Assembly: GCF_040436345.1 (NCBI RefSeq)
Contig: NC_133235.1
Span: 20,112,660-20,176,659 of the forward strand
Direction of reading: 5' to 3'
DNA from: Pagrus major
Taxonomy: Eukaryota > Chordata > Actinopteri > Spariformes > Sparidae
DNA: 64,000 nt
Made by a program: the position numbers and the translations under genes. Below, in pieces: positions 9,388-20,720 of the stretch. How positions within the stretch are numbered: position 1 is the stretch's first letter; each line of letters opens with the position of its first letter. Below the pieces are notes generated by a model. The model searched no databases. It was not told the origin of the DNA and worked only from the letters and a program-made list of their open reading frames with translations.

Positions 9388-11823
9388 TTACTCCTGATAA
9401 AGGAGATGCTGCCCCCTTGTGGATTGTATGGTGTCCCGAATTTGCTGTAACATGGTTTCTGGCTGCAGAGTCAAAGCTGAATGATCGAGCCGCTTAAAGT
9501 CTTCGTTGCAGAGAAGGCATTCAATTATGTGGGCCACTCTTTGTAGGTCAAAGGCAGCGTGGTAAGGTCCGAGTGTGGTGAGGGTTTCTGAGAGATGTCG
9601 TGGGTAATCGGAGGAATCCCCAGAGGAACACGCATTCAGGAAAGTCATGCGGTTTCCAGCAATGATCTTCAGGAAAGAGGCAAATTCTCCATAGTTGATG
9701 CCAGAGCAGGCCTTCATGATGACCTGAAAAGTAAGAAACAGCTATGACTTTACATGTGATGTTACAAACATTCACAAAGCGTCATGTTTCTTTAAAACAT
9801 GCAGGCTGAACAGTCTTATCACTGAAGTACCTGGCAGTGCTGATGCCACGAGTCCATTGTGTTTCTCCACTCATTTATCTCTTTTTGAACAGATGATAGC
9901 TCATTCTGAAGGAACTGCCACATGATGTCTATGTTGCAGCCATTCAACCAGTTATGATTAATAGAGATGGTGTCCTCCTGTAAGACAGTAAGGAGAGAGG
10001 ATTCCTATGTTATAATAAGATTAAAGATTAGAATGTATAAAATAAGTCATTTGGATTTTTCTCTAGCCTTTACAGCTCTTACCAGATTGTAAACTTGATG
10101 GTGCCAGCCACTGGGCACGAAAATTATTTCACCTGCCTCTTGAATAATTTCAAGAGGCTGACAAGCTTCTTCGGAGTGTGGGAAAAGGCCTCTGTCTCGA
10201 AGTTCAGATGACGTTACATCGTAAGGGAGGTTGCCGTGAGTGTCGCGTAAAAACTCCTCCTGACCTGGAGGGTACAGAAGCCATTTCTTTCTGCCACAAA
10301 TGTTTGCAGACCAGCTGTAGGAGCGGAACACGTCAGCGTGGAACGGGGTCCTGGTGATGACAAAGTACATCATAATGTATGAAAAATCAAAAACAAAATA
10401 TTAATAAAAAATATCAACATGACTTTTAATGAAAAACCGAGTTATAATCTGGGTTCTGCAAACATTATATTGAATTTTTCACACCATGAGCCTTTGGGTC
10501 CCATGTAGACAAACCGGTAGTCATCCACTTCAAGCGTATCCCAGTATTCATTAAGCCAGTCAGAAGAAAAGAAGACTGGTGTGGTGTAAACGTTGTGTTC
10601 TGGAAAGTCCCTGTTGAATAATAATATAAAAATCATCATGGGTGGTTATGTATTTAGCATGCTGTGCTGTATGAAATAAAGTACTGTTTAATCAGGATTA
10701 ACTTATACCTTGACATGTGCCAGTCTTTAAGATAGAGACATCCTTTAGGGGATGAGTGGCCATTCTGGATATATTCCTTCCAGTAGTGTATAAATTCTTT
10801 GAAAGGCATAACTTGTTTAGGGTTCGCATTGTATTCCTTTGCATTGCAGTTTGCAACAGGAACAGGAGTCTCATCTGTAATGAAAAGGAAATAAATTACA
10901 GAACATGACAGCAGTCATTGCAGCAGTTGCACAACGATATATAGTAGTTGGTTAAAGGATAAGTACACCCAAAATAAAATATCAGCCATTATTTACTCAC
11001 CCTTATGCCAATGGAAACTACAGGGAAGTTTTGTAGTCCACAACACATTTCTGGAGCTTTACAGTAAAACAGGGTTCCAACACAACTAAAGTAGAAGGGG
11101 ACTTGTTTTAAAACTTAACAAAACAACTGAAGAAAACCATAAAATTGCTTCATACAGCTTGTCTGCAGTAATCCAAGTCTCTGGAAGCCCCAAGATCCCA
11201 AGTTGATTTAAAAAAACATTCATTACACCCTCACAGCAGCTACAGTCAAGATTTCGGCTAATAAATGTGTGTAAAAAACACATTTTCAAATCAATTTGGG
11301 ACCCAGAGACTTGAATTACATCAGATGAGCTGTATAGGTTTTGTTTTGTTTTTTTTAAGTTGTTTTCATTTTAGAAATCTCAGAGAATTTCAGAGACGTT
11401 TCAGAGAATGTGGTAATGGCTGTTTTGCTGTGAAGCTCAAGAAGTCTTTTGTGGATGATGAAACTTCACTCAATGTCCCATGTGCATCGGGGTGTGAGTA
11501 GATAATGACTCAATTTTCATTTTTGGGTGAACTCATCCTTCAACGCATTAGACATAAAAATATTCTTTACCAAACTCTTGCAGCAGCTTCTGGAAATTAG
11601 GCTTCCCCTCCTCAGACACCCACTGTTTCCTACACTTCCAGTCCTCTGTAAACCTTCTTGAAAACATACATGGGTGATTGGGAAGCAGGTATTTCTTGAA
11701 AAACTTAGAATAGCTCAGCTCCTTGTCGATGTAATCCACAAAATGTGAAGACCAGAACTGTTCATACGACTGTCTGGGTATTTTGACCAGGCTGCAGCAG
11801 TTACGGTACGCCTCCCTGTCCAT
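9388..11823 (-). CDS. jmjd4: JmjC domain-containing protein 4 (2-oxoglutarate lysyl hydroxylase)
   Basis: An Fe(II)/2-oxoglutarate oxygenase; the human enzyme hydroxylates a lysine of translation termination factor eRF1. Six coding exons on the minus strand: 11823-11571, 10874-10709, 10610-10485, 10350-10083, 9977-9831 and 9723-9388. All junctions are GT-AG; the joined frame is 1296 nt, 431 residues. The metal-binding triad is visible: H186 and D188 in PFHADVFRS, and H266 in PSGWHHQVYNL. Other family blocks are FFSSDWLNEYWD, CGRKKWLLYPPGQEE and ISINHNW. The start is the ATG of MDREAYRN at 11823; upstream in-frame codons are non-ATG. Introns 2-5 are 98-134 bp; intron 1 is 696 bp only because it contains a MITE. 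Convergent with iba57 and divergent from snap47. Confidence 0.95.
10952..11543. mobile_element. MITE-like element inside jmjd4 intron 1
   Basis: A ~592 bp element bounded by imperfect terminal inverted repeats of nearly 30 bp: left TTAAAGGATAAGTACACCC, right end reading on the other strand TTGAAGGATGAGTTCACCC. The block CAGCCATTATTTACTCACCC just inside the left end is typical of a common fish family. No transposase is encoded; open frames inside are shadows. Removing it leaves about 104 bp of intron, the same size as the gene's other introns. Confidence 0.8.
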
Positions 11824-12693
11824 GATGGTAAACAAGACCTAGGCTAGCTTAGCTTAGCTAGCTGTCACCGCTTGGTCAGCAAGAAACGGTGAGGAGAAGC
11901 TAGCGAGTCGACTGGTTTGACATTACATAGCGCACATATTTTCAGTTTTGCTGGCCAGCTTTGTCTACACTAGGCTAGAAAACCATAATCATGCTAAAAC
12001 GTATTTTTTTTCTTCTATTTTGACAACGCGTCGCTGCATCCCGAAGATTGCAGGTTATGACTCCTGAACGACGCACATAAAATACCGCCGCTGTTTAACT
12101 GATTATTATCACTACTGCCTATATCAACGTTTCAATATATTCAATGCTAATCCTGCCGCTATGATAGCTAATTCCGAAACCGCTGTCCGAGCTAACAATT
12201 ATTATTTTTTGGAAAACCTTGTCGTGATAGCCTTTTCTGACAGCAAAGTTTTCACGTCGGACAGTAAATACAGCCGGGCTTGTGCGTGACGTCACTTCCG
12301 TAATAAACAGCACCGATACTGAGAACAGTATGAGGTAACGTAATGCTCAACCCGGCAAGAAAATGTCGTTTAATGTGCTGTGGGACGAATATAACTTCAC
12401 AACAAGGCAGTGACACGTGTTAAGAGGGTTTATAACGTTATAATGACGCACTCGTAATGCAGTCAGTTGGATAGAAAGCTGCCAGTGAACGCCTCATCTG
12501 AGCTCATCTGCTGCCTGGATCTGTTATTACAGTCTGAAGAAAGTATGTTCGCCACCAGGACAAGGAGATTATGCAGTATAATGTATTTAAGATGTAATTG
12601 TAGAATAAAGCAGCAACAGTGTGTATGTATGGAACATCTGTAATATTGAAGCTTATTTGTCCTTCCAGGTCAATCAGTTAATCTCCTTTCAAA
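11824..12693. promoter_or_regulatory. Shared divergent promoter region of jmjd4 and snap47
   Basis: The two start codons face away from each other across 870 bp. A palindromic CRE, TGACGTCA (12287-12294), directly abuts CTTCCG (12295-12300), an ETS-family core; this pair is common in bidirectional housekeeping promoters. On the snap47 side a likely non-coding first exon ends near GAAA|GTATGTTC (donor about 12543), and its acceptor is CCTTCCAG at 12661-12668, leaving 25 bases of 5' UTR (from 12669) before the ATG. Transcription starts are inferred. Confidence 0.5.
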
Positions 12694-15600
12694 ATGAGCC
12701 GGGACGTCCCCATCCACAGCTGGCCCGGCTCCTATTACATTAACAGTGAGAAGAAGTGGGAAAATGGCACCCTGTCCCTCACCAGGACTACGGTGCGCTT
12801 CGTCTCTAACCAGAGCAAGGAGAGCCTCGCCAGCTTCCGCCTGTCCAGGATCATGGAGATCAAGATGGAGTCGTCCAGCTTCATCTTCAGCACTCTTACT
12901 GTGCTTGAAGAGGGCAATGTGAAGCACTGGTTTGGCTCCCTTAAGCCCAACAGGGTGGTGGTTTATAATGTGTTGGAGCATTTCTGGAGAGAACGCCTTC
13001 TGTCCCCCAGCTCAGAGGTCCGGGGGGCAGAATGTCAACCCTCTAAAGGCAGGGAGCTGATCAACCTTGTGGCAGGGGCCCAGAGAAGACTGGAGGACAC
13101 AGGCAGAGTCATCAGCCACCAAGGAGAGCAATTTGATGATATGATGCAGGGACTGGAGAAGATTGACTCTGATCTGGGCGTGGCTGATAAGTAATTATCT
13201 GAAATATTTACTGACTTGCTATGATATTGACTGCTCTAACTAAACAAGCATGATGTATTAGTTAAACAAGTCACACACTCTCATGACTTCTTCCTTCCTC
13301 TTTGTCTCCATTGCAGACTTTTGTCAGAGCTGGAGTCTCCCTCCTGGTGGCCTTTTGGTAAACTCCCCTGGAAGGCTCAGCAGGAGGCCAAAGCTGAGGA
13401 CGCCGCAAGGGCTGCAGTTGCAGCCGCTGCTGCGGCTAGCAAAGGATCCAGTAGAAGTAGGGTGATCGCAAGCATCCCAGCTGTAGTGACCAAAGGTGGG
13501 GACTCAGACTTAAAACCCGGATGCTTGTTGGTGCTGGTGTCGTCGCTGGAGGTGCGAGACACAAACTGCCAACTCCTTCACCGCTTCGAAAGGAATGAAA
13601 TCGACGAAATCAGAGTGCACAGTCCTTATGAGATCACTGTTAGACAACGGTTTATTGGGAAGCCAGATATATGCTACAGGTTCCTGTCTGCCAAGATGCC
13701 AGAGGCTATGTCAGTGTTAGAGATGCAGTACAAGAAAAAGGTGGAGTTCACTAGTGAATACACCGCTTTCAGGGCAACTCCAGTTTCATCTCCATGTGAC
13801 ACAGAAGGGCGAAGCTGGAATGAAGGTAAGGAACAGATCATATCAATAAAGTATTCCTTATTACAGTTTCCATGTCTTGTATAAAATTGACCACTAAGTG
13901 GCAGTAAAGCTCTATGTTTCCACCTCAGTATAATTATAGGTGTAGCCACATGTCAAAACATTTCATCCACATGACTTCTGTACAGTTATTGGTGTCTCTC
14001 CTTGACAGAAATGTGTTTTGATGAGTCACTTCATCCTGATTGCCTCAGTCGCTTTGAGTTTACTGTCTGGTTTCCTCGTAAACAACATATGCACTCTGCA
14101 CTTTTTCACCATCTCCACCCATGGAGTCAGGTTTGCAGCAGGGGTGCCAAGAGACAGAGCTGCCACTGGAGGTCCCAGCAGGAGATCTGTCCCAGTTGCA
14201 GGTGCAAGTCCTCCAGCCATGTGTCAGCGAGGCTGAGGCCCAGGAACTCAAACAGGTGAGAACTGTATGAATCTATGACGTCCACCAATGTGGCATTTAT
14301 GATTTTCATATTTATATATGTTTATTGTAAAAAACGCTTTGGTTTTAGTAACATGTATTTTGATAGTTCCATTCCCAACCACAATTCACCATAATGATTT
14401 TAATTTTTTATCCTGTATATTTAAAATGTTATTCAGTGAGACCACAAACCAAAGTCCATCCTGGTTTTAAGAGAGGGAAAGAAACCTGTTCTGTCATTTG
14501 GTCAGACTTTACAACGTCTTTCCATTCAGAAGCTCGCAACACTGAGAAATGTTACAGACATGGTCTGTGGTGGCAAGACCTACACAGTGACGCAAATCCA
14601 AACCTATGATTCAGACAATTATTTTGTATGTGACACACTATTCCAGGTAAGATTTTTAATGTTAAATCATTTCAGGAGACTACTTGTTTTCATTTCAACA
14701 TATAGATACACATCATATACAGTATTTAGACTAATGAATGGATGTAGACTTAAATTAAAGCTCTTTGATGTAGGTTCCAGACAATAACGTGAACTTCTTC
14801 AATACAGAAGGTACAAAATCATCATTGCAATCACTGATACGAAGGTGGGACATATCAGGGAGAATGCCAATTAGAACTGTAGGAGCCATGTGCTTTTGAC
14901 AATGTTGTCTTTTGTTTCTATTGTAGAAACAAGAGTGTTGTTTTCTGGAAGTGTTATTTCATTTGTTTTCGGGTCTTTACACTTGACTTATACTGCATTC
15001 TTTTGGTCTTGTTGATATTGCACTACTTTAATTTGGATTTTAAATGTGTGTTTTAAGAATTGTGATGAAGTGAATGTAAATATATAATAAAATGCAAATA
15101 CATTTGCAACTGCTATCTAATTGACAACTTCAAACTAATCTTTGGTGTTTCAATAGTGCCACTTTGCTTAGCTAACCATATAGCAGGCCAGCCAATTTAT
15201 CTGCCGGGCTCTAAGCACTTTGTTGTTGAATGGCTCTGATTGAAAATAATTTCTGAAAGCATAATAATGAAACTAACAAATTAACTAGTTATGGCTGACA
15301 AATACTGGGCACTTCCTTATATGACCCACCTTTGTTGCAGTGTTATCCACTGTGGTTTTGTTACATAAAAGCCTACTTCATGGTACATTGTTTTGTCTAC
15401 CCACTGCATAAATCATATCTTGAACGAGGCATGGGTAACACTGTATACCTAATATTTAATTATTGTGTGTAATAACAATGTGCAGTGTTTCACTGTTTTT
15501 TTTTTGTCTGTATAATCATTTTTCAAACACATTTATCATCGCAGTAACAGAATTGTGCCAGTCATACAGGTTGGCTCGTCTATTGTGTTTATAAATGGCG

Positions 15601-17090
15601 TATTGTCTGCAGCTGATAATGCTTCAAACTTCAAAGGCTGCCAATTTGGACTTAATGCTACACTGCTGAACACACCCTACTCCGAATGTAATTCATGTCC
15701 AGATTACAATCTACAGTGGGGCAACTTCCACAGACAGTCACTCAGTTTCATGTCCTGCCCTAAGTGCTTTAGCAAATATTCCCCTTTGTCCAAGCATTTT
15801 TATACAAGTATTATCGTCTGAGGCTGGAAATTCCTGCTTGTCAACAGTGCAAACACATAAGAACGATGAAGCATTTTTTTAGATTTCATTTACTGTTTTT
15901 CTCTGTTAACACACAGTCCTGAAATCACCCAACTCACACACAAGACACTCAGCATTTTAGCTCATGTATTTTTCCATTAGCTCTAGCCTAAATGTTTAAT
16001 TTTAGGGGTTTTCTACATGACTTAAGTCTTCAAACCATCGCATAAGCAGCAGCTAAAAATATTCATTTTCTGTGTTTTTCTATGACACACCAAACTCCTG
16101 CGAATGTTAACTGCAAGGTGTGATTCAGTCATGTTCTCCTAGATGAAATTGTAAAGTCGCAGACCCGAGTGAGTGAATACAGTTGTTCCACGGTGTGTAT
16201 TGACATACTATCTGTTTTTCAAACTGCTGTCTGGAACTGTTTCTGCGCTCAGCTGCAATGTCCAGTGAAAACTGACATAATGTCCGTGTGTGTGTGAGAG
16301 AGAGAGAAAGCGCACGTGTAGCATAACATAATATTAGTTTAGAAACCATGGTGGTGGGGTTTGGAGGAGTGTTTATTAGGTTTTGCTTGGCACATTGTCG
16401 TATATTTAAGTTGTTCCATCAACCATAACATACACAGTTGTTGGACTACGGAGATGTAGTCACAGTAACCCACAGAGAGCAGAAAACAGTATTGTATGAT
16501 ATCAGTGATCCCAGGAGATAAGCCAAGACTTCATATGCTGCATAATATGAGCTATTATCATATCTGCCACGTGAGCAGCTGTTATTGAATCACGGTTGGT
16601 GTTGAATTGTAAAGTTTGCAGATGTTGAGCAGCAGGCGATTGTCTTTTTGTCAAAGGGAGAGTAAAACTGAATTAAATGAAAATTTCACTGTCATCTACT
16701 CCTCATTCTCTGTTCTCACTAACACACTCTCTTTCTAACTCCCTGACCCCGTCTTTACACCTCTCCACATATGGCCCATATGTTCCACCCTGCAACTGCT
16801 TACAATTTTTTCTATACATTTCAGTATTTAATCTTCTTTTATTTGTGTCTTGCTCCTCAGTTGTCCGTGCGCACTGAGGACCGGTGTCTAATTACTTAAA
16901 CAAACGAGTGTGTGTGTGAGTATTGGATTGTGTTCGTTTGCAGATGCTGATGCAGCTGAAGAACCTCGCCCTGGAGGCAGAGACGGAGCTGGAAAGACAG
17001 GATGAAGTTCTGGACGTCCTGACGAGCTCCACTGACCGATCCACCATGCACATAGAGAAGCACACCTGCCGCATGAAGAGACTGCTGTAG
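12694..17090 (+). CDS. snap47: Synaptosomal-associated protein 47 (SNAP-47)
   Basis: A Qbc-type SNARE of the SNAP-25 family that acts in intracellular membrane fusion; unlike SNAP-25 it has no palmitoylated cysteine linker. Coding exons are 12694-13190, 13317-13825, 14131-14255 and 16944-17090, all GT-AG; the joined frame is 1278 nt, 425 residues. The N-terminal third is the PH-like region (SWPGSYYINSEKKW, FIFSTLTVLEEGNVKHWFGSL). The first SNARE helix is around residues 110-170 (RRLEDTGRVISHQGEQFDDM); a second conserved block contains HRFERNEIDEIRVHSPYEI and RQRFIGKPDICYRFLSAKMPE; the last SNARE helix is residues about 365-425 (ETELERQDEVLD...RRMKRLL-type end). Exon 3 was placed by phase: only the AG at 14129-14130 gives an open join. 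An alanine run (about residues 190-200) is a fish-specific expansion or local slippage. Confidence 0.93.
14530..14899 (+). CDS. Candidate alternative 3' terminal exons of snap47 (or nested gene end)
   Basis: Two exon-like blocks lie in snap47 intron 3. Block A, 14530-14646, follows a good acceptor (CTTTCCATTCAG) and ends in CCAG|GTAAGA; it is exactly 39 codons. Block B starts at 14774 after GATGTAG and runs 41 codons to TGA at 14897-14899. A 127 bp intron separates them. Both are phase 0, as is the end of snap47 exon 3, so splicing exon 3 to A would replace the C-terminal SNARE helix with an 80-residue tail containing GGKTYTVTQIQTYDSDNYF and SLIRRWDISGRMP. I do not recognise this sequence in any family. 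An AATAAA follows at 15086. It could equally be the end of a separate nested gene, or chance. Confidence 0.4.
15086..15091 (+). terminator. Polyadenylation signal after the alternative exon pair
   Basis: AATAAA, 187 bases after the stop of the exon-like pair at 14530-14899 and far upstream of the last snap47 exon. If used, it would end a short snap47 transcript. Single AATAAA motifs are frequent in AT-rich introns, so on its own it proves little. Confidence 0.4.
16285..16308 (+). repeat. (GT)n(GA)n microsatellite
   Basis: CGTGTGTGTGTG followed directly by GAGAGAGAGA in snap47 intron 3. Confidence 0.85.
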
Positions 17091-18374
17091 CTGTGTCCGT
17101 CCAGCAGACACGATGCTGTCAACACATCCTCCCTGAGAAATGCACTGTAAGTTTCCTTATTGTCCTCATAGGATTGGAGCAGTGTGAGAACACTGGAATA
17201 GAGTAGTAGGGGTTGCATATAGGGTTCAAGTGTCAGTGATCTCTGGGAAGTGCATTTCCACATATATTTATGAAAATCAACAACATATATAAATTTGTTC
17301 TAAACAATGGTTCTTTCCTTTAGACAGTCATTTTTCTTTATATTTTATTCTTTTATTTGAAACAATTCAGACATGTGTGACTGAGATAAACGACCCCTCT
17401 GAAGGTGAGTCCTGCAGCACAGAGCAGTTGTGGCTAGCACTGTTAGCATTACATTTGACTTTGATGGTATAAGCTGCACAGCTGACATTTTGAACGCACA
17501 TTTTCTTGTATTTCATGTTCTTACTTTTTTGGAGTTGCAATGTGGAAATAATATACTTGGTTCAAATTATGTGGAAAGAAAGAAGGGAAAAATTAGCTGT
17601 TGGTATTTTATCAAAATGGGCACCTGATTGCCACAGAGGACAAAGAATTCACCCAGCTCGAGGTTCAGTGTCTGGTTGTGGTGCTCATGGCTCAGCTCAA
17701 CTGACAGAAGGGAACCACACGGGTGTTCATGGTGGGAAGCCGGTGCGGGATCACATTAATGTTGCAACTGTACGGTAGCCGCATCGATTTCACAGTATAC
17801 GGTATGACACAATTCTCATCATTATCAGTGACGATGACAAAGGTTTTGTTTGTTCGTTTGATTGTGTGTTTAGTTGTTTTTGTTTTTTTTATGTAAATGT
17901 GATTTGTTGTGTTTTTTTCAAATAACACTAATACAGTAGAATCCAATACCATAGATAAGTATATGTAAACAGTATGATAACTGTCAATTTTCTGTAAATT
18001 GCTGCAACCCCAGATCACGTCCTTGTCTGTGGACTTGTGACTCCCGCTGATTGGTCCTGGCAACTGACTGAGATTTGGGGGAATAGCATGAATCCTCGCT
18101 GCATGTCATGCCTGCCTCGTAAAGCGAGCAGATGAAAAAAAATAAGATGCTGACTCCTTAAGTACCGGAGGAGACACGCGTGGCAGTTTTTAAGTGCAAA
18201 ATGGATACTGGAAAAGCGAAAAAGAAAATAATTATTCTATTCTCTCTGCACACACAAATTTAAAACAAACAGCATGTTGTTTCCATATGTGTTATCTGCA
18301 CGACAGATGTTGTGAAATAACACAATTTGTAAGAGTGAAGGACATCACTGATATGATCCTCTACAGCCCAGTTG

Positions 18375-18760
18375 CCAGTATAAAATGTTGGCATTCTACA
18401 TTTCTGCAAACCACAGAAACGTTAAGTTTGTACTTTTCCATACATACCATATTAACATATCTACAATTCTTTTCATGTTTTGTTCAGAATACACTCATAT
18501 GAGCAGAGTTCCTTATGAGGAGGAGAGAATGGTGGTAGCGTAACTCCTGGCTGACATGGCTGCCAGGCGAAAAAACACTTCTGCCAAAGACCAGGGTTGT
18601 TGGTTTTTTTTTAGCCATGTTTGTTGCAACAAATGGCACCTAACCAGACCTTAAACACAGCATTGTCACAACATAAAATTGAAAATTGAACATAAAGAAA
18701 TGTAAAGTTTCAACATATCTGTGGTTTGCAGAAAAATACATTGCCAACTTTAACTCTGGC
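18375..18760. repeat. Inverted pair of a dispersed repeat
   Basis: TTTCTGCAAACCACAG at 18401-18416 occurs exactly, in reverse complement, at 18719-18734, within longer imperfect arms (GTTGGC...CATTTCTGCAAACCACAG). A third copy, plus orientation, is at 60701-60815. The sequence between the arms carries no gene. It may be a MITE with internal promoter remnants or two nested insertions. Confidence 0.6.
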
Positions 18761-19030
18761 AATTTGGGTTGTGTCAGTAAGGTCAAATGGTTTTCCAGTA
18801 AAATAATATGCAAGTAACAGGCTGACAGATAAAGTTTTCCAGTGTCATCACAGTATTGTCTGTGTTTGTGATGATGTACTGCCATTCCTCCTTTTTAAAA
18901 CCATTTCTGTCCTGATGATTTCTCTCTCTGGTCCTAACTGTCACTTAAACTCTCTGGACACGGTTTCCCTGTGGCTTAATGTTGCATGTCTAAATATTAC
19001 AGCTTTGTAATGCATCAAGTGAAATATCCC

Positions 19031-19053
19031 ATATATATGTATATATATATATA
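19031..19053 (+). repeat. (AT)n run
   Basis: ATATATATGTATATATATAT-type dinucleotide run, 23 bases. Confidence 0.85.
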
Positions 19054-20429
19054 GCAGAAGACTGTACATGTGTAACTAAGTTCTGATGATAGACCCTCTC
19101 TGTTTTTACATATTATATAGGTCCACACCTACTCTATATGTCTCGCTAAAGATTGGTACTATTCTACATCTGTATTATCTGTAAATGACTGAAAAATGTA
19201 TTGTAATTCTGTGATTTTGTTGTGGTTTGTTATCATGGTGAATTTGCAATTCACTGAAATATCTTTACCGTGTTTCAAAAACAGGCTTCTTTTTGTTGAT
19301 GGTAACAAATTTATCTTGACACTGGATATACTGTAACTAAATGATTAGCTCTATAACCCGGAAAAGTACATCTGCACATTTCTTATAGCAAACAATAAAT
19401 CAATAAATGAAGCAACACACCTGACATTGTAGGTTTGGGGATGAATTTCTTTTTATTGGCTTAGAAGTCATCATTGAAAGTCCGTAATTATTTCTGATTT
19501 GCAGTCAAATGCAATAAATTCTCAAATGATCGTAAACTTGGATCAGTAGTTTGTTCAGAAAAAAACATTTTGTTCGATATTAACAAGAGTAAAAAATGAT
19601 GTGTACATAAAAGGTGTCAGTCACAGTGATGATACCACAGCTGCCACAAGAGCATTTGAGTGTCTTTGAATTGTTATGGTTCACTTCCAGTTGCAGCTGT
19701 TTTTAACAAAAAAGCTCTTAGGAATGCACTGTGAACTAACTTCTCAGCACCAAACGACAGACAGACAAAGTGAGTGACCGACTGGTGAACATGGTGAACA
19801 TTGGTAGCGGGTGGAAACCAAAACAGAGCTAAAAGGAGAGTGGAAATTGAGCTCCAAGTGAATCGTGGCTCAATATTAACAATGCAGAATGACAGAGTTT
19901 GTAACAATTTTTCTCCATAATACACTAATGTATTTTAAAGAGTATGCTTGTCCCCTGAACCTAACAACATCAATATGCTAGAGTCTGAGTAAAGTGTTGG
20001 CAGCATCCAGTTTCCTTATTTATGAACTAAAAGATACAACCTTTATTCTATGAGACATTGTGAAATAGGTGCTATTTTCACCCCGTTTATGTTGGTTTGG
20101 AGATAAATCCTCATCAGGCATCTATACATAATCCTCAACTATATATTGGGAACATGTGGATCTCACTAGTTGGGAATTTTTAGCTTTTGCTAACAGTTGG
20201 ATATGGGTTTTTATCATCCTTTTAACAGCAGACAAGTGCCTAGGAAAGGTTCTAAACAATCAATTGACTGAAATCAGCAGAAAACTTGAGAAACGTATCC
20301 TGGCATAAAATGGCCATTAAAGCCAAAGAAACATCATCATTTCAAGAAAAACTTCAGGAATACACTCTATATTTTACTTTAATTGCTGTCAGAATTATTG
20401 GAAAAACAATTTTCCAACTGAAACTTCAC

Positions 20430-20720
20430 ACGAATGCCTTCTCAAGTCGGAACAACCACTCGAAAGTCAAGAAAATTTTGGTACACGATTTGCCGAGTTG
20501 ACGTCATATGACATATGATCACTCAAATACTGGAAACAGCTGTCAACGTGTTGTTTAAACGCTTAGCAATAAAATGCAAAACAACTTCTTTTTGGCATCC
20601 ACGTTGCTTCCACCTTCCGACGTGACATGAACATGAACACCCCAAAGTCGCAAGAACGACTTCCCAGCTCGGGAAATGGGACTATCCGAGGAGGACGTGA
20701 ATGCAGCATATGATGAAGAC
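20430..20720. repeat. Probable dispersed teleost repeat
   Basis: Contains 'aatgccttctcaagtcggaac' at the left and 'cccagctcgggaaatgggac...gacgtgaatgcagca' at the right, sequences I recognise from a fish repeat built around AAGTCGG/CTCGGAAA blocks. Boundaries and class are uncertain. Confidence 0.4.

Larger units (their letters stand above)
14900..16943 (+). other. Rest of snap47 intron 3
   Basis: No further exon found. The frame at 15555-15821 has no domain and poor splice context. A GT/GA microsatellite lies at 16285-16308. The acceptor of the last exon is TTCGTTTGCAG ending at 16943. Confidence 0.5.
17091..19410 (+). other. snap47 3' UTR / downstream flank
   Basis: No new gene recognised. 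The snap47 stop is followed by unstructured AT-rich DNA. The first good paired AATAAA signals are at 19394-19399 and 19402-19407, which would give a 2.3 kb 3' UTR; an earlier, weaker signal may be used instead. An inverted pair of a dispersed repeat sits at 18375-18760 and an AT dinucleotide run at 19031-19053. Confidence 0.4.

Noticed and set aside
13377-13562. Alanine-rich antisense frame
   Set aside because: Shadow of the alanine run in snap47 exon 2.
15555-15821. 88-codon frame as another snap47 exon
   Set aside because: No acceptor/donor pair gives a consistent phase, and snap47 is complete without it.
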